64,000 nucleotides of DNA from Rugalucina vietnamica. Its lineage: Eukaryota; Mollusca; Bivalvia; Lucinida; Lucinidae. Shown piece by piece: positions 22,796 to 34,390 of the stretch. The translations under genes were made by a program, and so were the position numbers. The stretch spans positions 28,419,621-28,483,620 of the forward strand of contig OZ024870.1 in NCBI GenBank assembly GCA_964017185.1. The letters run 5' to 3'. Under the pieces are notes generated by a model, which did not search any database, was not told the DNA's origin, and was given only the letters and a program-made list of their open reading frames with translations. Numbering within the stretch: the stretch's first letter is position 1; each line of letters starts with the position of its first letter.

Positions 22796-22801
22796 AATAA
22801 A
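22796..22801 (+). promoter_or_regulatory. Poly(A) signal of the Asn-rich gene
   Basis: AATAAA lies 466 bases after the TGA stop on the coding strand and would give a 3' UTR of roughly 490 bases. It lies before the next mobile element at 22932. No earlier AATAAA was seen. Confidence 0.5.
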
Positions 22802-22862
22802 ATTTCCAGAGTACTTTGGATTAAAAGAATAATTATGATGTTAATAACCGACTATGCAAAGT

Positions 22863-22925
22863 AGATGCAGCTCGATCGGTAGCGTAATCAGACATTGAAG
22901 TGAGTCCACATTTGGTCAAAATTAA
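22863..22925 (+). repeat. Possible tRNA-derived SINE head
   Basis: GCAGCTCGATCGGTAGCGTA resembles a degenerate tRNA A-box, but no clear B-box follows before the MITE at 22932. Weak. Confidence 0.2.
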
Positions 22926-22931
22926 AACAAC

Positions 22932-23169
22932 ATGAGCCTGTGCGTGAGAAAACCAACAATTTGCATGGGCGAAAACAAAGACGCAGATCAGCTTCGCGGT
23001 AACCGCGAACCTGATCAGCGTCTTTGTTTTCGCTACACGGATAGTACATTTCCTCCTCTACTTATTCCCAAATTTTCAAGATTCTGGGTTTCTTCTGTGA
23101 CTGTACAGGCTGGTTTGTGTTGGACCTGGTCGGAAACCCAAATGGTTGGTTTTGTCATGCACAGGCTCA
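22932..23169 (+). mobile_element. Family A hairpin MITE, copy A4
   Basis: Inverted termini ATGAGCCTGTGCGTGAGAAA and TTTTGTCATGCACAGGCTCA. Central hairpin CTTCGCGGTAACCGCGAA inside arms AAAACAAAGACGCAGATCAG / CTGATCAGCGTCTTTGTTTT, where an A:T pair change on both sides keeps the hairpin paired. Confidence 0.9.
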
Positions 23170-24125
23170 ATTATATAATTTTCCATGGGTTTATATACAT
23201 GGTAAGCATTGGTTAAGACTGAATTACCGACTGGGAGTGATAGCTCAAATAAAATGTAGCTCAATATTCACGGGGTCTATTCTCTAAGCCTCTTTAATCT
23301 GGTGTCGTCCAGGTATAAGCAGGTTCCGGTAGTGGTTGTGAAAAATTGAATGTAAACAAAGAAATGGAGTAGACAGATGAACAGGTAAATTACATGATTA
23401 CTGTTTTATCTTTCGATTTTGAATAAAATCTTGATGTGCAGTCTCAAGAGAATTTAAAAACGCTAGTAGAAATCAAAACTAGAGTGGCGAGGATGCAATA
23501 GCAAACTAGTTTTCGATGTTCAAAGTTTCGATACGTAGCTGTTTTGATATAACAGTTTCGGCCAGATTCACAAGTTTGCACTACATTTTGAATATTTATG
23601 CACTGGACATTGTCCGATTCGACCCACAAATATATATAACCAGTACGTACATTCCTGGGAATCGAAATCGCGAGTCTAAAATAAAAAATCTTGGTATAAG
23701 CACATTTTTCAGGTGGCCGTGAATGTTAAGACGCTTTAGTACGGTGAACGTGCAATCTGACTGACACTGTACACTGGTACTCATATTGTTTATGCAGTCG
23801 CAACCACTCTCAAAGCTGAAATAACTGAGCTTGTTTATAGTGGCTGAGAGACATATTCGCTCAAAAGCTTAACAAGGATCTCATCCCATCCCAAAACATA
23901 AAATGGTTCCTCCTAATTCTGGCGTGAGTTGCATAACGCGAACCCTTGAGATATTGATGACGCCATTTCGATCTTCCTCGTTCCTTAGCAATGGCGGGTT
24001 GCTTTCAGAGAGTCAGCTCCTTGGAACGTTACGTAGCGCTGGCGAAAACTTTTTTGTAACACACTGTTGCATAGAAAATAGTTAAAACAGTTTTTCAATC
24101 ACGTCAATGACATAACATATACTGA
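23170..24125. other. Intergenic, no gene seen
   Basis: Short open frames on both strands lack splice context or coding composition. Confidence 0.4.
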
Positions 24126-24129
24126 AGTA

Positions 24130-24366
24130 GTTGCATCATGAGAAACCCAACATTTCGCATATGCCAAAACAAAAGCGCAGATCAGTTTCACAGTAACTGC
24201 GAAGATGATCAGCGCCTTTGTTTTCGCTACTCTGCTAGTACAATTCAGCTACTTTCTAAATCCAAATTTTTCAGCATCTAGCCGTCTTCTGTGTCAAGTT
24301 GTACAGCTCGGTTTGTGTCGAACCTATTCGGAAACCACATTGTTGGTTTTCTCATGACGCGGCTCA
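24130..24366 (+). mobile_element. Family A hairpin MITE, copy A5
   Basis: CATCATGAGAAACCCAACAT at the left and TTGGTTTTCTCATGACGCGG + CTCA at the right. The central GCGCAGATCAGTTTCACAGT / ACTGCGAAGATGATCAGCGC hairpin is slightly mismatched. Confidence 0.85.
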
Positions 24367-24599
24367 AATGTTGTTTAGCAACTATGCTTTTGTATTTGTA
24401 GGCGGGCGTATACGTTTATGCACCATATATCTGGTTCTACACAGGGAGCTTTGAATCCCTCCCGACATCACTCAACTATTGTCGACTGGGACTTTTAACC
24501 TAGGTCTTGCCTCCGTTCGACCTAAAGTATCGATTGGACGTACATGTAATGCCCAACTCATCCTCACATCAATGACAACTATGACTAATAAATAGGTTA

Positions 24600-24840
24600 C
24601 ATTTGTACCACGATTAGCTTGCGATGATCGCACGATGCCAATTTTGGCATTTTCGTCCGGTGTCCGCAGGATGATCCTACGATGTTCCAACGATCTCCGT
24701 AGCCTCTACTAGGCGAGACGCTAGATTCTGTATCTACCGTATTTAACGAAATCGCACAACACCCTCCACATACTTTGTTTGCAGTATGCAATTGGTCCAT
24801 TGGTCATCCTAGATGATCTCTAGGCACGTTGTCGCCCCGG
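24600..24840. other. CpG-rich block with CGATC/GATCG words
   Basis: Words such as GCGATGATCGCACGATG, GGATGATCCTACGATG and ACGATCTCCGTAG recur. A similar block lies at 29130-29470. Both resemble the motif-filled ends of the CpG-rich transposons elsewhere here, but no terminal inverted repeats were found. Confidence 0.4.
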
Positions 24841-25490
24841 CAAGTGGTGCACAATATTTCTGTAGCTCGTTACATAAGTTACGTGTTCAACATAAATTAT
24901 AATATTATCTGTGCCAACAAAATAGCGAAACCTACTATGCTCCACCCACTTTAATCATGCAACAACACTGATTATATCATGTACTAGAACAATTTAACGG
25001 ACATGCTTTATGATCTTTAAAAGTTGAAATTAGACATTATACGGTGTTACAAACGTTACTTCTACATCTATGGCGTGAAAATAGGGGTTTGGGTTCAAAA
25101 GGTTTTTGTTTTTGGCATTTCTTTCTTCATATTCAAAAAACGATAGGTCATGTCTTACTGACCAATAGTTCAACTTGGCTATTACACAAAATCATATATT
25201 TATATTAAATATTTAATTTATTTATTTGAACAATTTAACATTTCCTAAGGGTACCGCCGTATGCTGTAACATTTGAAAAGTAGGCGTTTAAACAAAAATA
25301 TTAAAATGAATAACTGTTATATGTTTGTGTAAATTATTTAATTCTATTTTACAAACCCTATGATAAATACCTGTTTAGTGGCTAAAATACACAGCCTGTG
25401 ACTTGCAAGTATGCTCATGGTAACGTATGTAACACCTTAATGTTCAAACATGGGTAGATTTCGTTTTGGTGATTGTAAATGTATATATAG

Positions 25491-25687
25491 TGAGCCACTT
25501 CATGCGAAAACCAGATTCTTCCTATACGAAAACAAAGATGCAGTTACTGCACAGCTGATCAGCACACTTGTTTACTCTACACAGATAATTCAAACTTCTT
25601 CATAAATTCGAAATTTCAAGCGTCTAAATTATGTGACTGTGTAGAAGGAATATTGTCGGAAGAGGGGTTTTCACGCGCTGCGGCTCA
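25491..25687 (+). mobile_element. Family A hairpin MITE, shortened copy A6
   Basis: TGAGCCACTTCATGCGAAAA at the left and GGGTTTTCACGCGCTGCGGC + TCA at the right. The central hairpin is partly deleted (GATGCAGTTACTGCACAGCTGATCAGC). It sits inside the GTAACATACGTAAC region. Confidence 0.75.
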
Positions 25688-25834
25688 CGTGAAAGTGATA
25701 TCACAATTATCTGCAAAGGTTTTCGCATAGAACACAGTAAGGTGTTTGGAATATGTTGACCCACTGGTGACTTGTCAGTATGCTCATGGTAACGTATGTA
25801 ACACCTTTTTCATATAGGGCACTGTAAGGTATAT

Positions 25835-25960
25835 ATTATGAGTTGGTGACCCATCGTTAAAGCGTCTGCTCCTGATTGCGAGTTTGTGTTGTTCGACCGC
25901 TTCGGTGCCATGTTGTGTCCTTGAACAAGATCCACGATCTACGATGAATCTTTCACATGT
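25835..25960 (+). repeat. tRNA-derived SINE fragment
   Basis: CCCATCGTTAAAGCGTCTGC resembles an A-box, TGTTGTTCGACCGCTTC a B-box, and TGTGTCCTTGAACAAGATCC resembles the conserved body that follows tRNA heads in several metazoan SINEs. No tail seen. Confidence 0.45.
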
Positions 25961-26111
25961 GCGAACTTAATGACTTAGGAAGACAAAGACTTCGCGAATA
26001 TCACACTGACAGTGGCATCCAACCAGATGCGGATATTATCCTCAAACTCCTGGACCCATTTATGTTATACTATATGTGGTATTCCTTACAGCTTGTGTGC
26101 GCCTTTCGAAA

Positions 26112-26895
26112 CTATTGATTTGACGTAGTGTTTGATACATACCTGTCGAGTAAACCCATCAGATCGGATGAGCGAGAAAGAAGGACATTATCTAGCCCTG
26201 CGACACCAGTTCCCCGGGAGTGGCAAAATCCAATGTAAAGCAGTAATAACACAAAATGTGAATTTCTTGAGGGCCCTCGGTGTGAAATCTGAACATTGAA
26301 CAGGATGTGCAAACAACGTTTATGCGTTTTTACAGATAACGAAAATGCTTTCTTGCCATGGATGACGTAACTGCACTTTAGACAATGAAGACACAGATAC
26401 GCGAATTTTCATAACCACGATGCTTCTGACGGTACAATCATATGAATCAGATGTCTTGGTTTTATGCTGCTGTCTAGTCTAGCCAAATGATTGCAATACA
26501 TTATGGTTCCACGCTGGAAATCCTGAAAAAGCACAATACTAGCAGTCTGTCGTTTTGAGCCAGCCTTGATGGCCTGGTGAGACTCTCGACAATTCCATAT
26601 CTTCAAGAAAATAGAAGTTATGACTACATAGTAAGGCAGTTTAGGTGAGACTCCACACAATGGCATTGGTAAAATGAAAGCTTGGAATGTTGCTGAGAAA
26701 AGCGATCTATCACAAACTACCTTGTGCAAACAGACGATAACACTCCCCACAGCACATAAGGTGTACGAAAAACCATTTGCCGATTCTGTTCATCTGCTGG
26801 GCAATCTGGTTCAAGTGTAAATAGTGTCCGTCACTTGTTCTGTTGCCATTACACAAATGAAAATGTACCACCAACGCACGATCGTTTGATGACAT
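26112..26895 (-). other. Open frames of unknown nature
   Basis: Three overlapping minus-strand frames of 61-113 codons. The longest contains SIVLFQDFQRGTIMYCNHLA. Composition is mildly protein-like, but the frames are offset and I see no splice pattern joining them. It could be a decayed gene or element ORF. Function not assigned. Confidence 0.2.
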
Positions 26896-26974
26896 TTATA
26901 ATGTGAAAACTTCAAAAACATGTTTTCAGATTAGCAGAAACGCTCAACCGTATCAGCCTAAGCAGAATCTCTCA

Positions 26975-27345
26975 GAAGGTTGGTCGGGTGGGAATATGTG
27001 CCCCGCTCATCGGGTCCTTAAGAAATAGATGGGCTTCTTTTGCCTCTAGGCATAGATTATACGCTACTTACTGACCATCTTATTCCTGGTTAACCGCTCA
27101 GGTCTGAGCCTGACCAGAAAAGGTGTTTTAAAATCAAACCATCCATACGTATAAGCCGTAGTGGCTTACTTGGGTGGTTATATTTAAAGCATTGTTTGGA
27201 TGTCATGGCATCCGATTTTCGGGCAAAAGTCCCATAAAATGGAGTCAACGTCTCAATATGACAATAGCTGTTGACTAGGCTGTTAAGCATCACCTCAAAA
27301 TCATACAAAACAACCGCATCAGGCAATGTCTGGAACATCAGTGGT
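26975..27345 (+). repeat. Dispersed repeat N, copy 1
   Basis: About 350 bp shared with 45440-45770: TTGGTCGGGTGGGAATATG, AAATAGATGGGCTTCTTTTG, CGCTCAGGTCTGAGCCTGAC, TGGATGTCATGGCATCC, AAAGTCCCATAAAATGGAG and GTTGTTAAGCATCA-type ends. No ORF or TIR seen. SINE-like in size, but without a visible tRNA head. Confidence 0.65.
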
Positions 27346-28349
27346 ACTTATATTGAAGCAGTGCTCATGACCAAGGTCTGAACAATTTTTGTTCCGTTTA
27401 ACGTCCCTTTCAATATTATTTCAGCTCATATGTGACGGGCCAACCGGTAGGTGGGGCGAAAACGGGAGAACCCCGAGAAAAAAAAACACCTGGCACACGC
27501 GCAAGCAGAACTTGGCTTGTCTCACATGTGCCCGAACCCAGACAAAATGATCTAGCATGCGCAGAGTTGTGCTTTTGTATGGCCGGCGAGTCATTTAATA
27601 ATCCGGAAATCGGAAAACAATCTAAGGTGACGATTATTATATCTTATTACTATTTGTTTTCCTTAGGTTTTAACACCTAAATTTTTAAGTGAAAAATGTG
27701 TTACATACGTTACCATTAAATCGCCCGTCATCCGCATTGATATTTGCTTACTAATATTGGCAAGCTTTATGAAAAGTAACTTAAAAATAGTGACCGACGG
27801 TGTTGATAATGCCATTTCATAACACTGGATACTAACAATGGTGTACAACATGCTTTGGGATTTTGTGGTTTGGGTGTGCGCGATTTAAGTTCACTGACAA
27901 CCGGATTACACTCTTGAATATTTGCTATATCTTATATGATTTCTAAATTAGTGCTAAATCATAATTACATACAGCGAAGAGCATTTTATCGGCATTAAAA
28001 TCATTAAAACTGATTTTTGATATTTAATAATTATGTGTTACATACGTTACCATATTTACCAATCAAAAGTACATATTTCTGGCAAAGCAGTGAGCATTCA
28101 ACTTAAAGAAGGCATTTATGTTATTGATCTACAAGATGATTGTATATTTTTTTTTTTCTTCAAACTTGTCTGTTCATAGTTGACTTTGAACACTTTATTC
28201 TTTCATAATCTGAAGTGAGTTACTGTGGACTATATGCAGTAACTTTCGACTAAGGAATGACATGATGATTGTTTTTTTCAGGTTTGTAAAAAAAAGGAAT
28301 AAGTGTCTTTTAGACCGGTGTATCTAAAATATAAATGTGCAAAGAAAAG

Positions 28350-29035
28350 TATAACAAAATAGCTTACTGTTCTGTAATTAAACTCTGAACAGTCTGTTTT
28401 GAAAATGTAACATACGTAACACCATCGATGCATATATGTGATTGAACGTATCAACACATGTGCCAGTAACATTCTTTCATCAGATGACATTAATATATTT
28501 AGGTTTGGAATTTATTTTAGAGATTCATAGGGCATTTTTCAAACTTAGAGTATATTTCTGTTTTGAATGGGTAACATACGACGTGCGTAACGGCTTCTGG
28601 AGGGCAAATGCACCATACCATTGGGAGACAACGTGCATAGAAAATCTTTATATTGACCAATAAAGCCACCCGTAGTGTATTAAAAGTGAAATTCGCAAAG
28701 AGAATATATTAAAATAGCTTACTGTTCTGTTATTAACATTAACACAGGCTCTTGTGAGAATGTAACATACGTAACACCATCGATGCATGAAAATGATTAA
28801 ATATATCAATATATGTGCCCGTAACATGCTTTCATCAGATGATATTGATACATTTAGGTTTGGAATTAAGATTAGAGATTCATAATGTATTTTACAAACT
28901 TAGAGCACATTTCTGGTTTGAATGGGTAACATACGTAACGGCTTCTGGAGGACAAATGCACCATATCACAGGGCGACAACGTGCCTAGAAGCTCTTTATA
29001 TTGATCAAAGAAGCCACCCATAGTATCAAACCTAG
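28350..29035. repeat. Tandem duplication, unit about 357 bp
   Basis: The segment beginning AATAGCTTACTGTTCTGTAA near 28358 is repeated from 28714. Both copies contain TGTAACATACGTAACACCAT, CTTTCATCAGATGA, TTTAGGTTTGGAAT and CGGCTTCTGGAGG. The copies differ by scattered substitutions, so the duplication is not recent. Confidence 0.8.
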
Positions 29036-29099
29036 TATGTGGAGGGTGTTGTGCGAAACGAAAAATTTCCCTACCCACCGTCTCCTCTATACGAATCTG

Positions 29100-29480
29100 T
29101 AATAGTCTGCACTTTCACATTTTTTTAAAAAATCGGAAAACCGTAATCCGTAGACACGTCGTGCTCGCGCCGTGCGGAGACCCTGCGATGATCGTCGATC
29201 GCCGCACGATTTATTATGATAATTTGTGGACAAAAAACGTACGGCGATCGTAGGGAAAGGGCTCAGTCAGAAATCATAGGGACTCCTCGCGTACATCGCA
29301 CGGGCTCAGTACTATTTTCAATTAAAGACGATTTCCATACGATCTCCATACGGTTCTGACTCAAAACATCGACGAAAGCCAGAGCAAGAAATCGTTGAAT
29401 TGTTAACACATATATACGTCATAGCTCACGATCACCTACGATGTCCAGAATCGTAGGGAAAATCGCAGACAAACTAGCTG
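29100..29480. other. CpG-rich block with CGATCGTAGG words
   Basis: GATCGTCGATCGCCGCACG, CGGCGATCGTAGGG, CGATTTCCATACGATC, CACGATCACCTACGATG and AATCGTAGGG recur within 370 bases that are otherwise unlike their AT-rich surroundings. Likely part of a CpG-rich DNA transposon. Borders not found. Confidence 0.4.
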
Positions 29481-30344
29481 TAATGCTTATAAGGCCTATT
29501 ACTATTCGATCTACAGTAGCATTTTAACGAAAGTCTTAATGTGTGCAACTGCACATATTGATTATGGTATTGTCTGTTAAAAGAGTACATATCACGAACG
29601 AATCTCAATAATAACGAAAACTTAACAGTTTCATGTTTTTGAAAATATCTCACAACCCATGATTTTGTGCTTTGCATTCACACCACCCCTACATTTTATA
29701 CTTATTCGTTACATGTTTACATGGTGTTCTTCCTCCAAAGCAAAATGACATGTTATTTCTTGAATATAAAACTCATTGAAGACCAACAAGTGTACCCACC
29801 TTTAGCAGTCTGCTCAAAATTACAAGTGTGTCGACAAATCAACCAAAATGTACCGCTACTTTATCTTCTCGCGGGTGAGGCACGTGCTTGTATGAGCTTT
29901 GAACATTGTCGCTGAACGCTTCTCAAACTTTTGCAAAGATTTGTTAGTGCTAATTTGATGTTTTAATATGTATCTAGAGACTGCTCTTCAAAAAATATAC
30001 ATTGCTGATCTAAGTTCTTATATTTTTCTCATTTTATGCAGAAAACAATGAAACACCCGACTAAATTGACCTTAACCAGCACAACTCCCGAGCATATTGG
30101 CTTTAAGAATAGACCCCGTGATATTAAGGGTTTCAAAACTAGGGCTTACATTAAACTAAGTCGCGCAAGAACACAGCTGAGCCCGGTTTCGTGTCGAGAA
30201 AGACATAAAATATTAAAATGGAAAAATCAAAATATGATGTATTTCGTATGTGAATGCCACAAGAGCTTGAACTTATTCCTTAAAATTATCTTAACACGTG
30301 TTACTAGCGTTTATTATCGTTCGTTCAGTCATAGTTTGGCGTTT

Positions 30345-30398
<54 letters not shown>

Positions 30399-30632
30399 GA
30401 ATCATTTTGATCATTTTTTTAAATTATTATGTTAGGTTTCAGTAGCATACAAATTGGCAATTATGGGTCACATCTTTTCTGGAATCCAGGTAATATGGAT
30501 TGAAACATTTGGGATATGGGCGCATGACCATTTTGTTTGTAAACTGTGATTACATGAGGTTGACAATGAACCGTTTTGCTTCATCTGATTAAAGAAAGAC
30601 TACGCGATATGATAGAGTGGACATTCAAATAA
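29481..30632. other. Intergenic; poly(A) run at 30351-30397
   Basis: No gene supported. The 47-base A run turns an unrelated open frame (30036-30410) into a poly-Lys tail, which is an artefact. Confidence 0.5.
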
Positions 30633-31718
30633 GAGCTGTCGCAGGACGGCGTAGCTCGCCTGACTTGTGCTTTGTCACTACATCTGTTAAAATCTATGAC
30701 CCATGACTTTGACATCAAGGTCACTCAGGTGGGTCATGATGGTACAACATAAAACTTCAGACCAATGCAAAGTATCAACTTGATCAATCTACATGTTCAA
30801 AAGATATAGACTTATAAAAACATTAACCAAAACTTAAACACAAAACTTCCAAGTCCGAGACCCTGACCTCAAGGTCATCCAGGTGAGTTGTGATGTACAG
30901 CATAAAACCCGAGACCAATATCTATCAACATGCAAGTATCAACTTTATCCATCAACATGTTCAAGAGATTTAGACTTTAACCAAAAAATTTAACACAAAA
31001 TTTCTAAGTCTGTGACCTTGACCTCAAGGTCACCCAGGGTAGGTCATGATGGTACTGCATAAAACTTCAGACCAATATCTACCAAAATGCAAAGTATCAA
31101 CTCGATCAATCAACATGGTCAAGAGATATAGACTTACAAAAACTTAAATCAAAAACTTAAACACAAAATTTCTAAGTCCGTGACCTTGACCTCAAGGCAC
31201 CCAGGGTGGGTCATGATGGTACTGCGTAAAACTTCAGACCAATATCTAGCAACATGCAAAGTATCAACTCAATCCATCAATATGGTCAAGAGATATAGAC
31301 TTACAAAAACTTTAACCGAAAACTTAAACACAAAATGGTACTGCATAAAACTTCAGACCAATATCTACCAAAATGCAAAGTATCAACTCGATCAATCAAC
31401 ATGGTCAAGAGATATAGACTTACAAAAACTTAAATCAAAAACTTAAACACAAAATTTCTAAGTCCGTGACCTTGACCTCAAGGTCACCCAGGGTGGGTCA
31501 TGATGGTACTGCGTAAAACTTCAGACCAATATCTAGCAAAAACTTTTGCATGCAAAGTATCAACTTGATCCATCAACATGGTCAAGAGATATAGACTTTT
31601 AAAAAACTTTAACCGAAAGTGTGACGCGGACGCGGACGCACACGTAAACGTAAACGTAAACGCGCACGACCGAGGTGACTACAATAGCTCTATGCACTTC
31701 GTGCAGGCGAGCTAAAAA
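30633..31718 (+). mobile_element. Tandem-core element, type 2 (termini TAGCTCGCCT...AGGCGAGCTA)
   Basis: It starts near GGACGGCGTAGCTCGCCTGA and ends GTGCAGGCGAGCTAAAAAG, short inverted termini. Between them about five to six units of roughly 165 bp (with one partial unit) carry CCTTGACCTCAAGGTCACCC, GGTCATGATGGTACTGC, CAGACCAATATCTA and GCAAAGTATCAACT. A microsatellite tail of CGGACG / CGTAAA units (31622-31665) precedes the end. This layout of tandem core, microsatellite and short terminus is that described for pearl-type, Helentron-associated elements of oysters. That link is inference. Confidence 0.65.
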
Positions 31719-31732
31719 GCATTATTTGGCCT

Positions 31733-33335
31733 GTGATAACAGAAAAACTTTTTCTTTCACTTCCTCTGACCAAAGTCGATATACACTTTGGACATGTCAG
31801 AATGTATTCGACGCCTTATAATATCTCGTGGATAATATTTATATTAGATTCGGAAACAAATTATAGAGACAAATTGTTGGAATTCCTATGGGTACAAATT
31901 GCGCCCCTCTCGTAGTTGATTTATTGTTATACTGCTACGAAAGAGATTTCATGGATTCTCTCATTTAACCATGACAATCAAGCTGGTGTTATCGAGGCTT
32001 TTAATTCGACTTCCAGGTACCTCGATGACCTTTTGAACATTGACTACCCTTATTTTGAAGTCATGGTCAAACAAATTTATCCACCTGAACTGCAGTTAAA
32101 TAAAGCCGACACCACAGATACTGAAGCCCCCTTTAAGTTTTACATCTTTCTATTACAAATGGATTAGTTTCTTCTAAAATTTATAATAAACGCAATGGCT
32201 TTGATTTTGATATAGAAAATTTCCCGTTTTTTGGATTGAGACGTTTCTCGCCGTGGTGCATACATTTCGCAACTTATTAGGTCTGCAATCATGTTGCGGA
32301 AAATTCAACGCGCGAAATAAATGTTTAACAGCCAAATTTCTTAAGCAGGGCTATCGGTATAAAAAAACTTCGGAATAAAAAACAAAAAAAAAAAAAAAAA
32401 AAAAACAAAAAAAAAACATTTTTTGAATTTTAATGCAGACACTATGAATTGATTTCCAAATTGAATGTTTGGCTAAAGACGCTTTTACGTGAGGGCCTTT
32501 CGGAACCAGAATTTTATGGTGACTTGGTTTACAAAAACTTACAGGAAGGAATGATTTTTCTTTTCATTTCAGAAAAATCATTACACGTTACAGACGTATA
32601 GGGTACAACTTAAATGTTATGCGACATTTTGCATGCTTAGTTTGTAACCCAGTCTTTGGTGATAACTATGCTGCCTTCTTTAATTGCACACCGGTGGGTC
32701 GGGCGTCAGACTCTATGATGGCCCCGACTTAAAGCTATTCATTTTAGTTGGTTGGGGCCGGAGCTTCTTGTATGTTGCTTAGCCCACCGGGATTCAACTG
32801 GTGTTTTTCTTCTGCTCCGGATTTCAATAAGTTATTTGGCACCCAGTGATCTCCATCCTTGGGCAGCTTACTCGATCTGTGAGTCCTCGTTTTTGATTCA
32901 TCATGGCGGTTATCATGATGTATTTGTTTGTCTTTGATGATTCATTTAGATTCACCACGAGGACCGATCAACTTAAGTAAATGTTGTGAACCACTGATGA
33001 AAATGAGGGTGAGGTAAGGCGCCTGTAAAACCGGTTTAAGCCCCCTTTATATTACTGACCGTTCAAATGCGATATTTCTGTTGTGGTTCTATTTGTTTTA
33101 TGTTTTGGAGTCGATTTTTTGTGCTGTATGAACCTTATTTAATTTTCATATTTTAGTTAAGTTCGGGTAACCATGTGGCCGCCTATTGGGAAATAATTGC
33201 TTGCTCGGCTTACGATATGTTTTCTTAGTACGTGTATAAGTACTTTGTCAATTTAGTTTTTTCCACCTCGGTTTTTGGAGTAGGAATTTCTTTCTGCGCG
33301 TTTTCCTGGTTATTGCCTACCTATACCGTTTTACA
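31733..33335 (+). mobile_element. Penelope-like (or related) retroelement, broken
   Basis: The 5' part encodes recognisable reverse-transcriptase pieces: an IPMGTN-type segment near 31885, FNSTSRYLDDLLNID near 32010 with the YLDD active-site box, and a following LQLNKADTTDTEAPF segment. The 3' part is the tail repeat (32690-33335) that recurs alone at 9048, 5437, 16921 and 35601. The element is 5'-incomplete and broken in several places. An A-rich expansion (32380-32416) lies within it. I recall similar RT proteins in bivalves and other invertebrates and place them near Penelope-like elements, but an alternative non-LTR assignment is possible. Confidence 0.65.
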
Positions 33336-33479
33336 CTTAGCTCAAATATCTTAAAAGCAGGGTTTGCACGTCACGGACCTAAATGTTGCTTGATACAGTC
33401 CATATTAAATCGAGTGAAGGTATGTACATACTCATGTTCAAGGTAAAAATCAAAGCATTGCGTTCTAAGAAATTACAAA

Positions 33480-33486
33480 AAAAAAA

Positions 33487-33517
<31 letters not shown>

Positions 33518-33519
33518 AA
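33480..33519. repeat. (AAAT)n microsatellite
   Basis: About eight AAAT units after an A-run. Confidence 0.9.
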
Positions 33520-33520
33520 C

Positions 33521-34075
33521 AGATCCTTTAAGAGCAGTGAAAACACTTATGAGAAAGGGGATGGGCCATACCGCGGTTTCAACCATTAAAGTCTCGTCAG
33601 TGACCCTTTAGATTTGGCAACACGAAGCCAACGAGAATTACTGAGATTTTGCAACTTTCAACAGGGTAGTCGATACAAAGACTACTATTATCTAAATGGG
33701 ACCAAATATATTAAACATTGGTAAGAAAATGAATCTTAATCGATAATAAATTTCTGATTTCTCAGAATATCCTCGCTGATCTCAAAGGACCGAAAAAAAA
33801 GTATAACCTACACTATGGATGATGTACGGGGAGACTTTTTAGGGCCGCCACACGGCACAACACAAGCTGCAGTAATAGCAAATAAAAATTAAAACTGAGA
33901 ACCTTTAAGAGCAGTGAAGACAGTTATGAGAAAGGGGATGGGCCATATACCGCGGTTTCAACTATTAAAGTCTCGTCAGTGACCCTTTAGATTTGGCAAC
34001 ACGAAGCCAAAGAGAATTACTGAAATTTTGCAACTTTCAACAGGGTAGTCGATTATCTAAATGGGACCAAACCAT
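33521..34075. repeat. Direct duplication, two 180-bp copies
   Basis: 33525-33708 and 33900-34072 share CCTTTAAGAGCAGTGAA, AGAAAGGGGATGGGCCATA, AAGTCTCGTCAGTGACCCTT and CAACAGGGTAGTCGAT with few differences. They are about 375 bases apart and in the same orientation. No coding seen; the unit's origin is unknown. Confidence 0.8.
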
Positions 34076-34390
34076 CTATCAGAAGTTTGGTTAGAAGGAA
34101 ATGACCAATACTAATTTGATATGGGTCACTTCTGAGATGGGCGCCACGCCCAAGTATGTTTATAATCCGAAGGCGTTTTTTCGCCACAACCGCCGGGTCG
34201 ATATTTAAATTACTTTTGTGTTTCAAACCTATTAAAACTCCGCCAGGCTTGCACGACTACAGACGCTGACCACTACAAGAAAATGAAATCAGATAAACGA
34301 CATAATACAGTATAATAGATTATTCTGTCTACTCAAAGAAAATATATTGACTTTTGTGATCGGCTGAACACAGTGCCATTCTGCGCTGAA

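Larger units (their letters stand above)
25040..28945. repeat. Region marked by GTAACATACGTAAC-type palindromic words
   Basis: The near-palindromic word appears at about 25044 (diverged), 25419, 25789, 27698, 28033, 28407, 28570 (interrupted), 28762 and 28925. The first intact copies read GGTAACGTATGTAACACC; those at 27698 and 28033 are the reverse complement (GTGTTACATACGTTACC). Copies at 25419 and 25789 also share about 25 flanking bases (GTATGCTCAT). This could be one large element with sub-terminal repeats, or several copies of one family. The interior at 26112-26895 (minus) has open frames of 60-113 codons with no recognised domain. Confidence 0.45.

Noticed and set aside
30036-30410. 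124-codon frame ending in poly-Lys
   Set aside because: The end is a genomic A-run, and the rest has no coding character.
30633-31718. Regular 165-bp repeats considered as a CRISPR-like array
   Set aside because: No short identical repeats with unique spacers; whole units repeat and an animal genome is indicated.
33521-34075. The two 180-bp direct copies as LTRs
   Set aside because: Too short and too close, with no primer-binding site, polypurine tract or internal coding seen.
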